NCBI GenBank assembly: GCA_030602245.1
Contig: JAUWAC010000001.1
Span: 211,361-275,360, forward strand
Reading direction: 5' to 3'
Length of the DNA: 64,000 bases
From: Marinobacterium sp.
Lineage (GTDB): Bacteria > Pseudomonadota > Gammaproteobacteria > Pseudomonadales > Balneatricaceae
The position numbers and the translations under genes were made by a program. How positions within the stretch are numbered: the first letter of the stretch is position 1; each line of letters begins with the position of its first letter. Below the pieces are notes generated by a model that was given only the letters and a program-made list of their open reading frames with translations, was not told the origin of the DNA and searched no databases. Below are positions 1-8,104 of this stretch, piece after piece.

Positions 1-150
1 GGCCGTTCGTCGCTCTGGGTGACGATCAACGATTCCAACGACCTTGGCAGTGACAATGCCAGCAAGACCGACAGCGCCATCGATGTGCGTCAGTTCTACG
101 CCACCGTCGACGGCGATTGGGCAAAGCGCGGCCCCCGAATCTATGCTTAA
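1..150 (+). CDS. C-terminal end of an unrecognised protein (5' end outside window)
   Basis: Frame 1 is open from the first base to TAA at 148-150, giving 49 residues that end in DGDWAKRGPRIYA. The piece is rich in Asp, Asn and Ser and has no transmembrane stretch or cysteine. I do not recognise the family. It could be the tail of an exported or surface protein, but the fragment is too short to say. No clear terminator follows; the next gene starts about 180 bases downstream. Confidence 0.5.
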   Translation, partial: GRSSLWVTINDSNDLGSDNASKTDSAIDVRQFYATVDGDWAKRGPRIYA

Positions 151-331
151 AGAGCACTGAACAGGTCGTGCGAGCGCTCGCCGGATCTCGCGGCCGGGGC
201 GTGTCCGGTGGCCATGCTTCCTCTGGCGTGTTCAGCGCTGTTGTCGGTTGTCCCGTGCTGAGCACAGGGCATCAGGTGTCATACAGGGAGGCGTCTGACG
301 TCAAGATCCATCCAGACGAGAGGCTATTGCC

Positions 332-796
332 ATGTCCATTTCCTCCACCGTGCAGAGTTACCTCGAGCGCGAAAACGTGCACTACCATCTGCGGCATCAC
401 CCCTACACCGAAACCGCCATGACGTCGGCGTTCGCCGCCCGGGTACCGGCGCACCGCGTCGCCAAAGGCGTCGTGTTGAAGGACGAAGAGGGGTTCGTCA
501 TGGCCGTGGTGCCATCGGACCGCAAGGTCGATATCGAAGCGGTCAACCGCTCACTGAACCGCCTGCTGGCACCGGCTACGCAGAAGGATGTCAAAATCCT
601 GTTTCGCGACTGCCAGGCCGGCGCGGTCCCGTCTCTGGGGCAGGCGTACAACATGAAAGTCATCTGGGACGACAGTCTGGCCACTGAACAGTGCTGTTAC
701 CTCGAAAGCGGCGACCACAGCGAACTGCTGGAGGTCGACAAGGAGAGTTTCGTGCGTCTGATGGCGCAGCAGCCCCACGGCATGATCTGCCATTGA
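332..796 (+). CDS. YbaK/EbsC-domain aminoacyl-tRNA deacylase-like protein
   Basis: This 154-residue cytoplasmic protein has the YbaK/ProX editing-domain layout: an N-terminal helix, then HRVAKGVVLKDEEG with the conserved Lys near residue 45, and a C-terminal GDHSELLEVD segment typical of the family. Such proteins hydrolyse mischarged aminoacyl-tRNA (for example Cys- or Ala-tRNAPro) or are stand-alone relatives of uncertain substrate. The length is normal for a single-domain member. The gene appears to be monocistronic; dsbB follows after about 135 bases. The exact substrate cannot be read from the sequence. Confidence 0.85.
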   Translation: MSISSTVQSYLERENVHYHLRHHPYTETAMTSAFAARVPAHRVAKGVVLKDEEGFVMAVVPSDRKVDIEAVNRSLNRLLAPATQKDVKILFRDCQAGAVPSLGQAYNMKVIWDDSLATEQCCYLESGDHSELLEVDKESFVRLMAQQPHGMICH

Positions 797-931
797 TGCC
801 GTCCCGGCAGACCGCCGCTGCCGGGTGGCCGTTTCCCGTCCCTGACATCCCCGGGGTTGCACTTTACTTGCAGTCAGCAATAATCACTGACTATGTATTC
901 TTTCATACCCCTTTGAATCGACGGGAAAAAT

Positions 932-1456
932 ATGCTGAACAGACTCGCGATCATCGCCCGCAGCCGGCTCTACTGGTTTCTCGTCCTGCTCGCCTGCCTC
1001 GCGCTTGAAGGTGTCGCGCTGTACTACCAGTACATTCTCGACTACGGGCCCTGCGTGCTCTGTGTGCATATCCGCGCCTGGATCGCCGGTATCGCGCTGG
1101 TGGCATTGCTGATGATGATCGTTGGCGGGCCGTTGGCGGCACTGGGGCATCTGGCGTCGCTCGGGCTTGCACTGGGGATGCTGCGCAGCAGCTATGTGAC
1201 GCTGGGTGTCGAGCGCGGCACCATCATCGACGCCTGCACCATGGACCCGCAGTTCCCGTCGTGGTTACCGCTGCACCAGTGGTTGCCAACCCTGTTCGAA
1301 CCCTGGGAGCCGTGCGGCTATACGCCGATGCTGGCATTCAACGTATCGATGGCGGAGGCGCTGATCGTGATTTCGCTGCTGTGGGTGCTGGTGTCGCTGG
1401 TACTGCTGCTGGGCAGCTTCAAAAAACCGCGGCGAGAGAAGGGGCTGTTCCTGTAA
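932..1456 (+). CDS. dsbB: Disulfide bond formation protein B
   Basis: This 174-residue inner-membrane protein has four hydrophobic segments. It carries both cysteine pairs of DsbB: CVLC at residues 41-44 in the first periplasmic loop, and Cys102 with Cys128 in the second. DsbB reoxidises periplasmic DsbA and passes the electrons to ubiquinone. Length matches the family. It stands alone, between ybaK and an MFS gene. Disulfide formation is relevant to the periplasmic quinoprotein encoded downstream, which has an adjacent Cys-Cys pair, but no direct link is shown by the sequence. Confidence 0.95.
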   Translation: MLNRLAIIARSRLYWFLVLLACLALEGVALYYQYILDYGPCVLCVHIRAWIAGIALVALLMMIVGGPLAALGHLASLGLALGMLRSSYVTLGVERGTIIDACTMDPQFPSWLPLHQWLPTLFEPWEPCGYTPMLAFNVSMAEALIVISLLWVLVSLVLLLGSFKKPRREKGLFL

Positions 1457-1742
1457 CGAGCCCGCGCGTAACCGAATAGTCCCCATCACCGGCCGGGCCC
1501 GTCATGACCCGGCAATCGGCTCGATGACGCTGAATCTGTCGGCCAGCCTGCTCGGGCCCGATATCCGCTTTGCCGATGCGCCGGCCACGGCGCTGATGAA
1601 GCCTTTGTCCTGACAACCCTCTCGCACCTCTTCTGTTGTCCTCAGCGATCGCCACGTGTGTGTCTGTTAGCGTAATCATCATTACACTTTATCGTCGGGC
1701 AGCGTTAGAATGGCACTCCATCCATTGGAACGCATCGCCTGC

Positions 1743-3155
1743 ATGACGACAGACACCAGATCAGCACTGGAATCCTCTTCGGCCCGCTGGCTGACACTGA
1801 TCAGCATCTGTGTGGCCACCTTTCTGATGCCGATGAGTCTGTCGGCGGTCAATGTCGCGCTGCCGGCGATCGCCCGGGATCTGCAGGCGGATGCGGTACT
1901 GGTCAGCTGGGTACCGACCATGAACCTGCTCGGTGCCGTTGCGCTGCAGCTGCCGGCGGGACGGATTGCCGACATGATCGGTCGCAAGCGCGTATTTCAG
2001 GCCGGCGTGCTGTTGTTCGCACTCAGCTCGCTGGCGGTACTAACGGTCAGTGATATTCGTGTGTTTCTGCTGCTGCGTCTGCTGCAGGGCGTCGCCGGCG
2101 CGATGATCTTCGGCACCGGCATGGCGATCATCAGTCAGGTGTTCAGCGGCCACAACCGCGGTATGGCGCTGGGACTGACATCGGCTTCGGTCTATCTGGG
2201 GCTGACCTGCGGGCCGATGATCGGCGGCTGGCTGACCGAATTCTGGGGCTGGCACGCGGTCTTTCTTGCACCGTTACCGCTGACGGTGCTGACCCTCGTG
2301 CTGGTGGGCATGTTCGTGCAGGAATCTGCGCGCAATCCTGACGAACGGCTCGACTGGCTGGGCAGCCTGATCTTTACCTGTGCCGCCAGTACGCTGTTTA
2401 TCGGTATCTCGGCACTGCCGCGCCTGTCCGGCGTACTGCTGTCACTGCTGGGACTGGCGGCCGCTGGTTTGTTTATCTATCAGCAGGAGCGCTCACCGCA
2501 CCCGCTGATCCGGGTCCGCCGTCTGGTCGCCAATCGCGTGTTCTTTCGCTCGATACAGTCCAGTTTCCTGATGTACGGCGCCAACTACCCGTTGCAGTTC
2601 ATGCTCAGCCTCTACCTGCAATACATTCAGGCGCTGACGCCTTCCGAGGCGGGACAGCTGATGCTGTTGCAGGCACTGGTGATGGTGGTTGTGGCCCCAT
2701 TATCGGGGCGTCTGTCGGACTGGCTGGAACCACGGATTCCCGCCACCCTCGGCTGCATGCTGTTTGCCGGCGGCTTTGTCAGTCTGTCGCTGCTGCACAC
2801 CAGCAGTCCGCTGACGCAGGTGGCCTTTACGCTGCTGGCGATGGGGCTTGGTTTTGGTCTGTTTTCATCACCCAACAACAATGCGGCGCTCTCGTCCGTG
2901 GCACCGGAGCGGCTTGGCGTTGCCTCGTCGCTGCTGAATATATCGCGCAGCATGGGCAACATGCTGGGCATGGCGGTGGTGGTGTTCCTGTTCAACCTGC
3001 TGATCGGCAAGGCGCAGATCGAGCCGGCGCAATACCCGGCGCTGATGGCTGCGCTGCGGATCGCGTTTCTGATCTGTGCCGGCTACGCGCTGATCGCGGC
3101 GATCACCTCATGGCGCCGTGGCCGACTCCATCCCGCAGCGGACAGCGCGCCCTGA
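1743..3155 (+). CDS. MFS transporter, DHA2 (14-TM) family
   Basis: The product has 470 residues. The ATG at 1743 places the first helix (starting WLTLISICVATFLMPMSLSAV) near residue 16; an upstream in-frame ATG at 1710 would add residues resembling nothing conserved. The motif GRIADMIGRKRVF between helices 2 and 3 is the MFS motif A, and the 14-helix hydropathy fits the EmrB/QacA drug:H+ antiporter branch. The substrate is unknown. A 286-base gap precedes it and no regulator is adjacent. It is convergent with the PedC-like permease gene, whose stop lies only 9 bases away, so the two transcripts may overlap. Confidence 0.88.
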   Translation: MTTDTRSALESSSARWLTLISICVATFLMPMSLSAVNVALPAIARDLQADAVLVSWVPTMNLLGAVALQLPAGRIADMIGRKRVFQAGVLLFALSSLAVLTVSDIRVFLLLRLLQGVAGAMIFGTGMAIISQVFSGHNRGMALGLTSASVYLGLTCGPMIGGWLTEFWGWHAVFLAPLPLTVLTLVLVGMFVQESARNPDERLDWLGSLIFTCAASTLFIGISALPRLSGVLLSLLGLAAAGLFIYQQERSPHPLIRVRRLVANRVFFRSIQSSFLMYGANYPLQFMLSLYLQYIQALTPSEAGQLMLLQALVMVVVAPLSGRLSDWLEPRIPATLGCMLFAGGFVSLSLLHTSSPLTQVAFTLLAMGLGFGLFSSPNNNAALSSVAPERLGVASSLLNISRSMGNMLGMAVVVFLFNLLIGKAQIEPAQYPALMAALRIAFLICAGYALIAAITSWRRGRLHPAADSAP

Positions 3156-3164
3156 GGTGTCATC

Positions 3165-3968
3165 TCAGCCGCGCGCCGGTGCAGCGCGCACGGTGCGTTC
3201 CGGGTTGAAGCTCAGAATCGCCAGCAGCGTGAACAGCACAGTGCAGCCAAGCGTGATCGCCAGTGCCGGCAGATTGAGCTGCTGATAGAGCGCAAAACGC
3301 ACCAGCTCCACGGCATGGGTAAAGGGGTTGTACTGACAGACCCAGTACAGCCATTCGCTGGACTCACGCATCTTCCACAACGGGTAGAGTGCCGAGGACA
3401 GGAAGAACATCGGAAAGATGACGAAATTCATCACGCCGGCGAAGTTTTCCAGCTGCCGGATGCGGGCGGACAGAAAGAGCCCGATTGCGCCCAGCAGCAG
3501 TGCCACCAGTACCAGTGCCGGCAGCACCGTCACCAGTCCCCACAGCGGTGGTTCGACGCCGGCGAGCCAGGCCAGCCCCAGAAACGCATAGACCTGAAGG
3601 ATCGAGATCAGCGCGATCGCCAGCAGTTTGCTTACCAGCAGCCAGCTGCGCGGCACCGGACTCATCAGCAGCACTTTCATGCTGCCCATCTCCCGGTCGT
3701 AGACCATCGACAGTGAACTCTGCATGCCGTTGAACAGCAGGATCATGCAGCAAAGCCCCGGCGCGATATAGGTTTCGTAGGTGATGTAGGTCTGGTAGGG
3801 CGGGATGATCGCCACCCCCAGCGCGGCGCGAAAACCGGCGGCAAACACCACCAGCCAGAGCAGGGGGCGTACCAGCGCGCTGAGAAAACGGCTGCGTTGC
3901 TGGATGAAACGCCAGAACTCCCGTTTGACGACACCGTTGAACGCGTACAGGCAGGTGTTCAGATTCAT
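3165..3968 (-). CDS. pedC: ABC-2 type permease of the PQQ-alcohol/lanthanide transport system (PedC/LutF-like)
   Basis: The 267-residue membrane protein has an ABC-2 permease architecture of about six helices and an N-terminal cytoplasmic segment (residues 1-40, VKREFWRFIQQRSRF). It is the last gene of a four-gene leftward operon and overlaps the ATPase stop by 4 bases. In PQQ-dependent alcohol oxidation clusters this permease accompanies PedB and PedA1/A2. In P. putida the PedA1A2BC system is required for lanthanide uptake, and LutF is the methylotroph counterpart. The assignment rests on operon content and overall similarity. The real cargo, metal or metal-chelator, is an inference. Confidence 0.85.
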   Translation of the reverse strand: MNLNTCLYAFNGVVKREFWRFIQQRSRFLSALVRPLLWLVVFAAGFRAALGVAIIPPYQTYITYETYIAPGLCCMILLFNGMQSSLSMVYDREMGSMKVLLMSPVPRSWLLVSKLLAIALISILQVYAFLGLAWLAGVEPPLWGLVTVLPALVLVALLLGAIGLFLSARIRQLENFAGVMNFVIFPMFFLSSALYPLWKMRESSEWLYWVCQYNPFTHAVELVRFALYQQLNLPALAITLGCTVLFTLLAILSFNPERTVRAAPARG

Positions 3969-4705
3969 GCGGCAGGTGCTCCGGTCAGACGCTCGAACAG
4001 CTCGGTAACAGAGTCGATCCCCTGCTCACGGCAGATCGCTGCGCCGCTACCGCGCGCACAGACGCGGCCGCGATGCAGGATGATCAGCGGATCATCCGGC
4101 GCCACCTCCTCCAGCAGGTGGGTGGCCCAGAGCACGGTGAGTCCGCGCTCGTTGCAGAGCGATCGCACCGCGCGGTTGATCGTCTGCCGCGAGGCGATAT
4201 CGAGACCGGCACTGGCCTCATCGAGCAGCAGTACCGACGGCTGGTGCAGCAGGGCGCGGGCAATCTCTACGCGCCGGCGATGGCCGCCATTGAGCGCCCG
4301 TACCCGGTCATGCCGTCGCTCAGCGAGACCGAGCCACTCCAGTTCGCAGGCCGCCCGTGCGCGTATCTGACGGCTGGAGAGTCCGTGCAGCGCACCGTGA
4401 TATTCAAGGTTCTGCTGCACCGTCAGGTCCAGATCCAGCGTGCTTTGCTGGAACACGACACCGAGGTGGCCAAGATAGTGTCGCGGCGCCTCGTCTACCG
4501 GCACACCCTCGAACAGGATGTCGCCCTGCTGGATGCGGTAGAGTCGGGTGAGCAACGCGAACAACGTCGATTTGCCGGCGCCGTTCGGGCCCAGCAGCGC
4601 ATTGAAGCCGCCGCGCTGCAACGTCAGGCTGACCCGGTCGAGCGCGAGGCGGGCGCCGTAACGGTGGCTCAGATGGCGGACCTCAATGGCCGGCTGCTCG
4701 TTCAT
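3965..4705 (-). CDS. pedB: ABC transporter ATPase of the PQQ-alcohol/lanthanide system (PedB/LutE-like)
   Basis: The product has 246 residues. Walker A is GPNGAGKS at residues 39-46, followed by VVFQQSTLDLDLTV (Q-loop), the signature LNGGHRRRVEIARAL, Walker B VLLLDEAS and the switch His in WATHLLEE. The signature reads LNGGH instead of LSGGQ. The ATG at 4705 has GGAG seven bases upstream; a second in-frame ATG at 4717 is less well placed. It sits between the YVTN propeller gene and the permease gene and is probably translationally coupled to the latter. The ABC-2-type pairing is usual for exporters, yet the P. putida homologue is linked to lanthanide import, an unresolved point. Confidence 0.88.
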   Translation of the reverse strand: MNEQPAIEVRHLSHRYGARLALDRVSLTLQRGGFNALLGPNGAGKSTLFALLTRLYRIQQGDILFEGVPVDEAPRHYLGHLGVVFQQSTLDLDLTVQQNLEYHGALHGLSSRQIRARAACELEWLGLAERRHDRVRALNGGHRRRVEIARALLHQPSVLLLDEASAGLDIASRQTINRAVRSLCNERGLTVLWATHLLEEVAPDDPLIILHRGRVCARGSGAAICREQGIDSVTELFERLTGAPAA

Positions 4706-4722
4706 GCTGCGCTCCATTGCTG

Positions 4723-5694
4723 TCACGGGGTGGTGACGACGCCCCACGGATAACGGCCGACCTTGATTGAGCGTTCGACCTTCAGATCGTCCACATTGAT
4801 GACCGACACATCACCGCTGACGCCGTTGGTGGTCAGCAGGTAACGGCCATCCGGCGTGAACGCCATATGCCAGACCCGGCGTCCTACCAGCAGATAGTCG
4901 AGCACCTCGTAGCTGTTGGCGTCGACTACCGCCACGTGGTTGGCCGGCCCGAGCGCAACAAACGCATAGCGGCCATCGCGGGAGAGCTTGACCCCGACCG
5001 GCTGGATCTTGTCCGGATGGATGCCCTTGATCTCGAACGTCAGCTTTTTGATGATCTGTCGACTGGGGACATCGACCACCGATACGGTGCCGCCAATCTC
5101 GGCCGATGCCCACAGCAGCTGTCCGTCCTCACGGAACTCCACGTGACGCGGACGCTGATCCACCAATGTGTTGTCCACCAGCGCGTGCGTCTGCGTATCG
5201 ATCCAGTGCAGCATGTTGGTGGTTTCACTGGTATTCACCGCCCAGCGGCCATCGGGGCTCACCGCCATGCCTTCCGGCTCGACGCCGACTTCGATCTGCG
5301 CCAGCACCTCGTGGGTCTGCGTATCCACCACCGTCACCAGGGCATCGTCTTCGTTGGAGATGTAGAGCTTGCGGTTATCCGGGTGCAGGGCGAACTGCTC
5401 CGGGTCTGCCCCGGAGGGCAGGTTGGCGATGATGCGCCGGGTTGCCAGATCCATCACCTGTACGGTGTCGGAGTCGCTGGCGCAGATATAGAGCTTGCTG
5501 CCATCCTTTGACAGTGCGATGCCGCGCGGGCGCTCGCCGACCTCGATGGTTTCGACAACCTGCCAGCTGTTCAGATCCAGCACCGACAGGGTGTCGTCCT
5601 TCTCATTGGAAATATAGGCGACACTGGCATGGGCGGTGCCGGCGGCGGCCAGTGCGCCGGCCAGCAGTGACATCACGAATCGGCTGCGTTTCAT
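4723..5694 (-). CDS. pedA2: YVTN beta-propeller protein of the PQQ ABC system (PedA2-like), periplasmic
   Basis: This 323-residue protein has a signal peptide (MKRSRFVMSLLAGALAAAG... cleaved after AHA near residue 23). It then has seven YVTN-type blades with repeated units such as VAYISNEKDDTLSVLDLNSW, LYICASDSDTVQVMDLATRR and LYISNEDDALVTVVDTQTH. It is the PQQ-dependent catabolism-associated beta-propeller that always travels with this ABC transporter, and corresponds to PedA2 in P. putida. The start at 5694 is chosen because the signal peptide begins there; the ORF extends 12 codons upstream without conserved content. It lies between pedA1 and pedB in one operon. A scaffold or metal-carrier role is plausible but not shown. 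Confidence 0.9.
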   Translation of the reverse strand: MKRSRFVMSLLAGALAAAGTAHASVAYISNEKDDTLSVLDLNSWQVVETIEVGERPRGIALSKDGSKLYICASDSDTVQVMDLATRRIIANLPSGADPEQFALHPDNRKLYISNEDDALVTVVDTQTHEVLAQIEVGVEPEGMAVSPDGRWAVNTSETTNMLHWIDTQTHALVDNTLVDQRPRHVEFREDGQLLWASAEIGGTVSVVDVPSRQIIKKLTFEIKGIHPDKIQPVGVKLSRDGRYAFVALGPANHVAVVDANSYEVLDYLLVGRRVWHMAFTPDGRYLLTTNGVSGDVSVINVDDLKVERSIKVGRYPWGVVTTP

Positions 5695-5711
5695 AGCTAA
5701 ATCCTTCCTGC

Positions 5712-6881
5712 TTATTCGACGACCCGGCAACCGCTCTCCGGCTCATCGAAGCCGAGCGTATCCAGATCGGTATGGGGGTGAAGAAAGCCATCCTGGGGGG
5801 ACTGCGAGACCAGCGCGCGCGGATGCACCAGCGCAATGGGCTGGCGCAGCTGGCCGCTCCAGTGGCGGAAGTTGAGCTTGCGGCCCTTGAACGCCGCCAG
5901 CTCGAATTGATCCGACAGGATGTAGTCGCGCAGCCGGGCAGGGTCATTGCTGCCGGTACGGGTCACCGCCTCGGCGAGGGTGCGCACACCGGCCCAGCTG
6001 GCGTAGTCCTTCTCGTTCATCCAGCGCTGCGCCTGCGCCTCGAAGCGGCTGTGCAACTGAGCCGCGCCCCAGGCCTCGATCATCTTGTGCCAACCCACCG
6101 GCATCAGCCCCTGGGTGCCGACGACCGGGCGCGGCAGGCCGGTGTTGTAGGGCAGGTATTCGCCGAAATCACCGCGTTCGTCGGCGACCACGACGACGTC
6201 ATACTCGGCGCCGGCGGTAAACGGCGGCAGTTCTTTCTGAGCGGTGCGGCGCAGGTCGGTATCGAAACTCCACGCCTTTTCGGCGACGATGCGGCCGCCA
6301 AATCGTTTCGCGGCGCGTCGGATGGCATCGGCAAATGCCTGATCATCGGCCGTGTTGCCACGCACCAGCAGCCAGCGATTCCAGCGCCGATAGATCAGCC
6401 ATTGCGCCAGTGCGTCGGCCAGCATCGCCCGCGACGGGATCGTATGCAGCAGCTGATCGATGCACTGATCGGTGCGCAGGGCGTCAGCGCGGCTGCCCGC
6501 GTTGATCAGCAGGCTATCGTCCGGCAGGGCCTCGCGCAGGGCTGCCAGTGTCGCTGCGTCGGTGTTGAGCACGAACAGGCGCAGGCCGCGGTCGTACAGT
6601 GCCCGCGAATCGGCAACCAGTTGCCGGGCGTCCTCACCCTCGATTGTGTGCAGTTCATAGTGGTGCTTCAGGAAGCGCCCGGTGGTGTTGCTGTCGGCGA
6701 TCGCCAGCTGTGCCCCCTGACGACCGGCATCGTCGGGTTCGGGAATGATATTGGAGAGCACAGGTCCGCGATCAATGATCTGGCCGACGTAGGCGACATC
6801 CACATTCAGGGCGGACCTGGCGGCCGGGCTGAAGGGCAACAGGCAGGCGATACCTGCAGCCAGAAGGCGGTTTCTCAGCAT
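5712..6881 (-). CDS. pedA1: Periplasmic substrate-binding protein of the PQQ ABC system (PedA1/LutA-like)
   Basis: The 389-residue protein starts with a signal peptide (MLRNRLLAAGIACLLPFS, cleavage around ARS-ALNVD) and has a two-lobed type I periplasmic binding fold similar to branched-chain amino-acid receptors: ...VAYVGQIIDRGPVLSNI..., then QGAQLAIADSNTTGRFL. This is the binding-protein family specific to PQQ-dependent alcohol dehydrogenase clusters. It is first in the leftward operon with pedA2, pedB and pedC. The open frame continues far upstream (to 7604) antisense to the next gene, but the signal peptide fixes the start at 6881. The divergent promoter region 6882-7052 contains a near-palindrome that may regulate both operons. 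Confidence 0.88.
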   Translation of the reverse strand: MLRNRLLAAGIACLLPFSPAARSALNVDVAYVGQIIDRGPVLSNIIPEPDDAGRQGAQLAIADSNTTGRFLKHHYELHTIEGEDARQLVADSRALYDRGLRLFVLNTDAATLAALREALPDDSLLINAGSRADALRTDQCIDQLLHTIPSRAMLADALAQWLIYRRWNRWLLVRGNTADDQAFADAIRRAAKRFGGRIVAEKAWSFDTDLRRTAQKELPPFTAGAEYDVVVVADERGDFGEYLPYNTGLPRPVVGTQGLMPVGWHKMIEAWGAAQLHSRFEAQAQRWMNEKDYASWAGVRTLAEAVTRTGSNDPARLRDYILSDQFELAAFKGRKLNFRHWSGQLRQPIALVHPRALVSQSPQDGFLHPHTDLDTLGFDEPESGCRVVE

Positions 6882-6962
6882 AGTCGATCGTATTGTTGTT
6901 ATGGATGCATTCAGCTTAGGGAGGGGGTGACGTCGGTGAAATATGCTGAAGGTCGCAAACAA

Positions 6963-6980
6963 ATGGTACTCAAGTAGCAT
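6963..6980. promoter_or_regulatory. Near-palindromic candidate operator between divergent alcohol-oxidation operons
   Basis: ATGGTACT-CA-AGTAGCAT is an 8-bp inverted repeat with one mismatch. It lies in the 171-base divergent region between pedA1 and the rightward operon. Read on the minus strand, the left half-site gives AGTACCAT, which also occurs in the pqqA promoter (AAAGTACCATA, 20055-20065). This suggests a shared regulator. That is inference from sequence symmetry only. Confidence 0.35.
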
Positions 6981-7052
6981 TTTGCGCAGCGGGGCCGCCT
7001 CTAGCATGGGAAGGCAATCGAATCCGAACCTTTCAGCGACAGGAGCCCGACG

Positions 7053-7484
7053 ATGATCTCTGCACGCAACACCCTGCTGGCGTTCGCCGCAACGACACTG
7101 ATGGCCGGCCCGCTGCATGCCGCCGGTGACCTGACCACCCGCCCCGAGGCGCTGCCGGATCTGGTGCTTGGCAGCGAGCAGAGCGACTACGCGATGTCGC
7201 AGACGGTCTACGAGATGGAAACCGGACAGGCGTACAGCCTCAGGATCATCTCCACCGGACGCAAGGAATACGCGATCCGCGCACCGGAGTTCTTCACCTC
7301 GATCTACCTGCGCAAGGTCGAGGCCGGTGATATGGAGATCAAGGCGATGACGCTGACCGAGCTTGAGTTTGAGCAGGAGGGGGAAGCCGAGATCTACTTC
7401 GTGCCGATCAAGCCCGGTACCTTCGAGTTTTACTCCGATGGTCTCGAAAACAAGGGGATGGTGGGCCAGTTTCGCGTCAAATGA
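7053..7484 (+). CDS. Small periplasmic cupredoxin-like protein of unknown function
   Basis: The product is 143 residues with a clear signal peptide (MISARNTLLAFAATTLMAGP, cleavage near LHA-AGD). The rest looks all-beta. The C-terminal part (FEQEGEAEIYFVPIKPGTFEF then SDGLENKGMVGQFRV) has the pattern of the last strands of a cupredoxin fold, but the Cys-His-Met copper ligands are absent. It is rich in Glu. It is the first gene of the rightward operon, ahead of pedF. A role in metal handling or as a partner of the dehydrogenase is possible; I cannot assign a function. GGAG precedes the ATG. Confidence 0.7.
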   Translation: MISARNTLLAFAATTLMAGPLHAAGDLTTRPEALPDLVLGSEQSDYAMSQTVYEMETGQAYSLRIISTGRKEYAIRAPEFFTSIYLRKVEAGDMEIKAMTLTELEFEQEGEAEIYFVPIKPGTFEFYSDGLENKGMVGQFRVK

Positions 7485-7660
7485 TCCCGCTCGGGCTACT
7501 ACCATCGGACCATCTTTTGTCTGCCAAGGTGCAATCCAATACGCGCGGCCGCTGCGCCATGATGACGTCAGTTCCATGCTCTCGTGTACCCAACCTCGAA
7601 GCATATCTGGCGTTTAACCGGCTGCTAACGGCCGCTCCATAACAAGAACGGGTGAGTATT

Positions 7661-8104
7661 ATGGCAAAGCATTTTCATATCCCTGCACTGGCGCTGTCTG
7701 CACTGATCGCATCGGGCATCAGCTCTCAGGCGATGGCGCACGGCGATGTGACGCCACAGGCGGTCAACGTTGAGGGGCTGACGCCGCTCGGTGACGAGTG
7801 GGCCGACACCAACCCCTACCGCAAACCCAGCGACGACTTCGAGCTGGCCGTCGAGATCGGCTCCTCTGCCTACAACCAGAACTGCGCGCGCTGTCACGGT
7901 CTGGAAGCGATTTCCGGCGGTATCGCGCCGGATCTGCGCCTGTTGACGCCGGACTTCGATGGCGACGACTGGTACAAGTACCGTGTCATCAACGGCGCGG
8001 TGCGCGATGGCAAGGTGTACATGCCGAAGATGGCCGAGACGCTGAGCCAGGAAGCGCTGTGGGCAATCAAGACCTACCTGGATGTAAGGCATGAAGAGAT
8101 GTAA
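7661..8104 (+). CDS. pedF: Cytochrome c-550, PedF type
   Basis: This 147-residue periplasmic protein has a signal peptide (MAKHFHIPALALSALIASG... to AMA-HGD near residue 27) and one haem c site, CARCH at residues 75-79. A later Met in VYMPKMAETLS serves as the probable sixth ligand. PedF-type cytochromes accept electrons from the PQQ alcohol dehydrogenase and pass them to the respiratory chain. GTGAGT-like spacing before ATG 7661 is modest, and a GTG nine bases upstream is possible. The stop overlaps the start of the next gene (8091), so the two are translationally coupled. Confidence 0.9.
   Translation: MAKHFHIPALALSALIASGISSQAMAHGDVTPQAVNVEGLTPLGDEWADTNPYRKPSDDFELAVEIGSSAYNQNCARCHGLEAISGGIAPDLRLLTPDFDGDDWYKYRVINGAVRDGKVYMPKMAETLSQEALWAIKTYLDVRHEEM

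Noticed and set aside
1457..1742. A gene in the dsbB-MFS gap
   Set aside because: Only short frames (about 29 codons at most on the plus strand) without a ribosome site or recognisable sequence.
6882..7604. N-terminal extension of the PedA1 binding protein (630-codon frame)
   Set aside because: The signal peptide begins at 6881; the upstream part is antisense to the 7053-7484 gene.
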